Positions 5,343 through 7,417 of a stretch of 7,417 nucleotides of DNA are shown here, piece by piece; positions within the stretch are counted from its first letter, which is position 1, and every line of letters starts with the position of its first letter. Where the stretch lies: contig JALOPA010000077.1 of the NCBI GenBank assembly GCA_025454125.1, positions 1-7,417 of the forward strand, given 5' to 3'. Both the position numbers and the translations under genes were made by a program. The notes under the pieces were generated by a model. That model made no database searches. It was not told the DNA's origin and was given only the letters and a program-made list of their open reading frames with translations. The DNA is from Thermodesulfobacteriota bacterium. Lineage in GTDB: Bacteria; Desulfobacterota; DSM-4660; Desulfatiglandales; HGW-15.

Positions 5343-6539
5343 ATGAAGACAGTGCTTGTAGTAGGAACGCTGGATACCAAAGGTACGGAGATCGCATTTT
5401 GCAGGGAGCAGATAGAAGCGCTGGGAGCAAAGGCGCTCTTGCTGGATGGCGGTGTATTAGGGGAGCCGACAATAGAGCCGGATATCACGCGTGTGGAGGT
5501 CGCTGCGGCAGCCGGCACAACGATGGAACAGGTTAGAAAAATCCCGGCTGAGGGCGACGCCATTGGGTTGCAGGCCCAAGGCGCGGGGGTCATCGCCCTG
5601 CGCCTGCACAAGGAGGGCAGGATTCACGGCGTGCTAGGCATCGGAGGAGGCATGGGCACGGTCTTGGGAACGGGCACGATGCGGGCCCTTCCCATAGGCA
5701 TACCGAAGTTCATGGTCTCCTCGCAGGCAGGGAATCCGGCGATGAGTCGCCTGGTAGGAACCAAGGATATATGCATGTTTCACTCTGTCGCCGATGTGGT
5801 AGGGCTGAATCGCCTCACAAGGATGATCTTTACCAGGGCCTGCGGAGGCGTCGTGGGACTGGCCAATGCGCAGGTTAAAGAGGAGGAACACGAGAAAAAG
5901 ATCGTGGCCCTTTGCGCCAAGGGCGCTACGGAGGATGCGAACCGCATGATACGGCAGAGGCTTGCTGATGCCGGCTTCCATCCCATGACCTTTCATTGCT
6001 TCGGGTTCGGTCCTGTCAGCCTGGAACAGGTCATTGCGGACGGCTATATTGACGGTGGCGTTATCGAGCTTTCCAGTGACTGGCTTGACCGCATTGCAGG
6101 CGGCTTTTCGTTTCCGCCTGACGATCGTTATGAGAATGCCGGAAAGCTTGGACTGCCTCAGGTTTTTGTCCCCGGGACCTGTGATCTCATCGCCGCCCCA
6201 CCGGGAAAACTTACGGGCCGGAAGACTCATCTCCACAACGAGGCCGTCATGTCTTACCGGTCAACCTATGCAGAACTTCATCAAGTCGGAAGGGAAATAG
6301 GTGAAAAATTGAGCAAGAGCAAGGGGCCGGTTACCGTGGTCATACCCATGCAGGGGTTCTCGGCCTATGACCGCTTGGGTGGTCCCATGTATGACCCCGA
6401 GGCAAATGCGGGCTTCATAGATGCCATTTCGGCCTATCCCGACAAAATAAAGGTCGTGAAAGTAGATGCCCATGTTCTGGATAGGAAATTCACCGATGCG
6501 GTGATGGATGCTTTCCTGGAAAACGCGGCCAAGGTCTGA
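5343..6539 (+). CDS. Tm-1-like ATP-binding domain protein (UPF0261 family)
   Basis: This complete 398-residue protein has the normal length for the family named after the tomato Tm-1 virus-resistance protein. The N-terminal half shows GTLDTKG (8-14), a glycine-rich nucleotide-binding loop LGIGGGMGTVLGTGTM (98-113) and MVSSQAGNPAM (124-134). The C-terminal half (about 185-398) has PGTCDLIAAPPG (277-288), THLHNEAVMSYRST (295-308), and IPMQGFSAYDRLGGPMYDPEA (334-354), all family hallmarks. It lacks a signal peptide and is cytoplasmic. The biochemical role of bacterial members is not established. ATG 5343 is chosen because it starts the conserved MKTVLVVGTLDTKG; GGGTGA six bases upstream is only a weak ribosome site, and an in-frame GTG at 5286 lies inside a repeat. 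No clear promoter or terminator is seen next to it. Confidence 0.9.
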   Translation: MKTVLVVGTLDTKGTEIAFCREQIEALGAKALLLDGGVLGEPTIEPDITRVEVAAAAGTTMEQVRKIPAEGDAIGLQAQGAGVIALRLHKEGRIHGVLGIGGGMGTVLGTGTMRALPIGIPKFMVSSQAGNPAMSRLVGTKDICMFHSVADVVGLNRLTRMIFTRACGGVVGLANAQVKEEEHEKKIVALCAKGATEDANRMIRQRLADAGFHPMTFHCFGFGPVSLEQVIADGYIDGGVIELSSDWLDRIAGGFSFPPDDRYENAGKLGLPQVFVPGTCDLIAAPPGKLTGRKTHLHNEAVMSYRSTYAELHQVGREIGEKLSKSKGPVTVVIPMQGFSAYDRLGGPMYDPEANAGFIDAISAYPDKIKVVKVDAHVLDRKFTDAVMDAFLENAAKV

Positions 6540-6541
6540 GG

Positions 6542-6727
6542 CTATTCCGACTCCTCCTCCTTGAAGCTGACCTTGTACTCCTTGAGTAGAGGCTCTTTGT
6601 TCATTCCGTGGTTGATGAAATCCCACGGAAGGTTCTCATGGAGCACTTTCGGCCGGTAAACATATCCGGCCGCACAGAACCGCCAGGAGCGGGTGCAACC
6701 CCTCCCGAGCAGGATGAGCACCCGGCT
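6542..6727 (-). pseudogene. Remnant of a B12-binding-type radical SAM protein
   Basis: Reading leftward from just after an in-frame TGA (6728-6730), 61 codons lead to a TAG at 6542-6544. The first part, LLGRGCTRSWRFCAAGYVYRP, is recognisable as the radical SAM cluster loop (normally RGC-x3-C-x2-C-AG-x-x-YRP), but the middle Cys is Trp (TGC to TGG). It then jumps directly to NLPWDFINHGMNKEPLLKEY, the kind of C-terminal segment seen in radical SAM proteins with a B12-binding domain. The 200 or more residues expected between are missing, as are the B12 domain and N-terminus. A protein with this sequence could not bind the usual 4Fe-4S cluster. Its truncated 5' side meets the next fragment exactly. 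Not expected to be functional. Confidence 0.72.
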
Positions 6728-6782
6728 TCAAAGCCCCCTCATGTACTGCCACCTGAGCCCCGGCCTCCGTCCAGTAAAAGCC
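6726..6782 (+). pseudogene. Fragment of a YkgJ-like gene C-terminus
   Basis: Nineteen codons encode LQSPLMYCHLSPGLRPVKA, against LKSPLMYCHLSPGLRRVKA at 5023-5079 in the intact gene. Eight of 57 bases differ and six of those are synonymous, so the copy diverged while it was still a coding sequence; it is not a fresh duplication. Upstream of 6726 there is no similarity to the intact gene. Downstream the frame continues unrelated to a TGA at about 6822. It begins where the radical SAM remnant ends, on the other strand. Confidence 0.68.
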
Positions 6783-6991
6783 CTCAGCAGAAGCGGCACA
6801 CAAGGCCGGGAAATGCGCCTCCCCTGAACGGCCGGAGCAAGCACGCCCCGAACGCCTTCTGAGTCCTGTCCTTCTTTTTGTGAATAGGTCACAAGAAAAC
6901 TGTGTCCCGCTTCACTGCGGGAGAAAGCGCAAGCCCCATAATAGCCCAAAAAACCTGTACCCGCGACCACCCCCGCAAGGAGATGCAAGAA
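6783..6991. other. Intergenic stretch before the LuxR-type gene
   Basis: No gene or further recognisable remnant was found here. A small hairpin, CCCGC (6906-6910) with GCGGG (6917-6921), and a CATAAT box (6937-6942) are visible, but no matching -35 element is found at 16-18 bp, so the promoter of the regulator gene is not assigned. AAGGAG at 6977-6982 is the ribosome site of the next gene. Confidence 0.5.
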
Positions 6992-7417
6992 ATGGAGAAT
7001 CGGGCCATGCTTTCTGACCAGGTGATTTCCACAAAGAGTTTGGAAGACAGCACGAACGAGGCGGGAGAGAGTCCTATAGCCTCGGTTTGGAGGGATGGTC
7101 GAGAGCGCCGTCGAAAAGAACATGACGACAGAATGGATCAGAGAGCGAATGAGCTGAGAACCAAGGACCAGAGGCTGGAAGACATGAGCGCAACCTTGAA
7201 GGTGCTCCTGCAAATGAGGGAGACGGACAGGAAAGAACTGGAGCAGAGCGTTTCATTCAACGTGAGACATCTCGCCGAGCCTTGCTTGGAAATTCTGAAA
7301 AACAGCGGCCTGAATGAAACGCAGAGGGGCTATCTGGACACCCTCCGATCGATCCTGCGAGAAATCGCTTCGCCCCTTTCAAGAGATCTGGTGGTGAGCG
7401 ATACGAGCCTGACGCCT
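6992..7417 (+). CDS. LuxR-type transcriptional regulator, N-terminal part (runs off right edge)
   Basis: 142 codons are present from ATG 6992; AAGGAG ends 9 bases upstream, whereas the in-frame ATG at 6983 touches it. Residues 1-55 are polar and of no recognised fold. About residues 56-142 match the linker that precedes the HTH in deltaproteobacterial PAS-LuxR regulators: a coiled-coil-like stretch with LEDMSATLKVLLQMRETDRKE, then an F-N-V-R-H-L-A-E-P segment, LDTLRSILREIASPLSR, and finally SLTP, the point where the DNA-binding helix-turn-helix (LTPxExxV...) normally begins. The HTH itself is beyond the window. Most relatives have a PAS sensor domain before this linker; here the region ahead is too short for one, and the upstream frame is closed by TGA at 6881-6883. 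Function as a regulator is inferred from the linker alone. Confidence 0.72.
   Translation, partial: MENRAMLSDQVISTKSLEDSTNEAGESPIASVWRDGRERRRKEHDDRMDQRANELRTKDQRLEDMSATLKVLLQMRETDRKELEQSVSFNVRHLAEPCLEILKNSGLNETQRGYLDTLRSILREIASPLSRDLVVSDTSLTP

Noticed and set aside
5634..6236. A 200-codon minus-strand open frame inside the Tm-1-like gene
   Set aside because: The plus strand has a full-length conserved family protein; the minus frame is a shadow.
6728..7213. A 161-codon minus-strand open frame across the right part
   Set aside because: It is antisense to the LuxR-type N-terminus and to the YkgJ fragment; the peptide it shares with the frame at 5013-5240 (RRPGLRWQYMRGL) is just the reverse strand of the duplicated SPLMYCHLSPGLR codons.
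1..7417. A defence, toxin-antitoxin, CRISPR or mobile-island system
   Set aside because: No nuclease, toxin, transposase, integrase, tRNA or regularly spaced repeats were found; the genes are envelope, lipid, flavin and regulator types plus two functionally unassigned families.

Overview
The window looks like chromosomal DNA of a Gram-negative, probably anaerobic deltaproteobacterium (Desulfobacterota, Syntrophobacter- or Desulfatiglans-like). This is inferred from protein style, not from a marker gene. The pointers are a SurA-type periplasmic chaperone and an AsmA protein (an outer membrane), a LuxR-type regulator whose pre-HTH linker resembles the PAS-LuxR regulators abundant in that group, remnants of a B12-binding-type radical SAM protein, and short palindromic repeats between genes. 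No rRNA, tRNA, CRISPR array, transposase or phage gene was seen.

Left part, minus strand (1-3994). Three genes read leftward: an AsmA-family envelope protein (1947-3935) with a good sigma70-type promoter and a strong intrinsic terminator; a nitronate monooxygenase/FabK-like flavoprotein (839-1804) with its own promoter carrying a perfect TTGACA box; and the N-terminal part of a SurA/PpiC-type chaperone-isomerase (1-597, running off the left edge). Between the last two lies a 241-bp spacer with two composite nested palindromes whose outer arms belong to one repeat family and lie in opposite orientation.

Centre, plus strand (4036-6539). Divergent from asmA is a pair consisting of an SCP2 lipid-carrier protein (4139-4462) and a YkgJ-like cysteine-cluster protein (4486-5097, GTG start). 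A 162-bp element with imperfect terminal inverted repeats (5142-5303) separates this pair from a full-length Tm-1-like ATP-binding (UPF0261) protein (5343-6539).

Right part (6540-7417). A 452-bp stretch has no intact gene but holds two identifiable gene fragments that abut at about 6726. One is a minus-strand radical SAM remnant with an internal deletion and a Cys-to-Trp change in its cluster motif. The other is a plus-strand 19-codon piece matching the C-terminus of the YkgJ-like gene 1.7 kb upstream, with mostly synonymous differences. A LuxR-type regulator then starts at 6992 and runs off the right edge just where its HTH domain should begin.

Functionally the left and centre suggest envelope and lipid housekeeping (SurA folding, AsmA, SCP2 lipid carriage, a flavin oxidoreductase). 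No single pathway ties all the genes together, and no convincing new multigene system was found. The most unusual features are the nested repeats, the gene graveyard at 6542-6782 and the atypical flavoprotein active-site loop.
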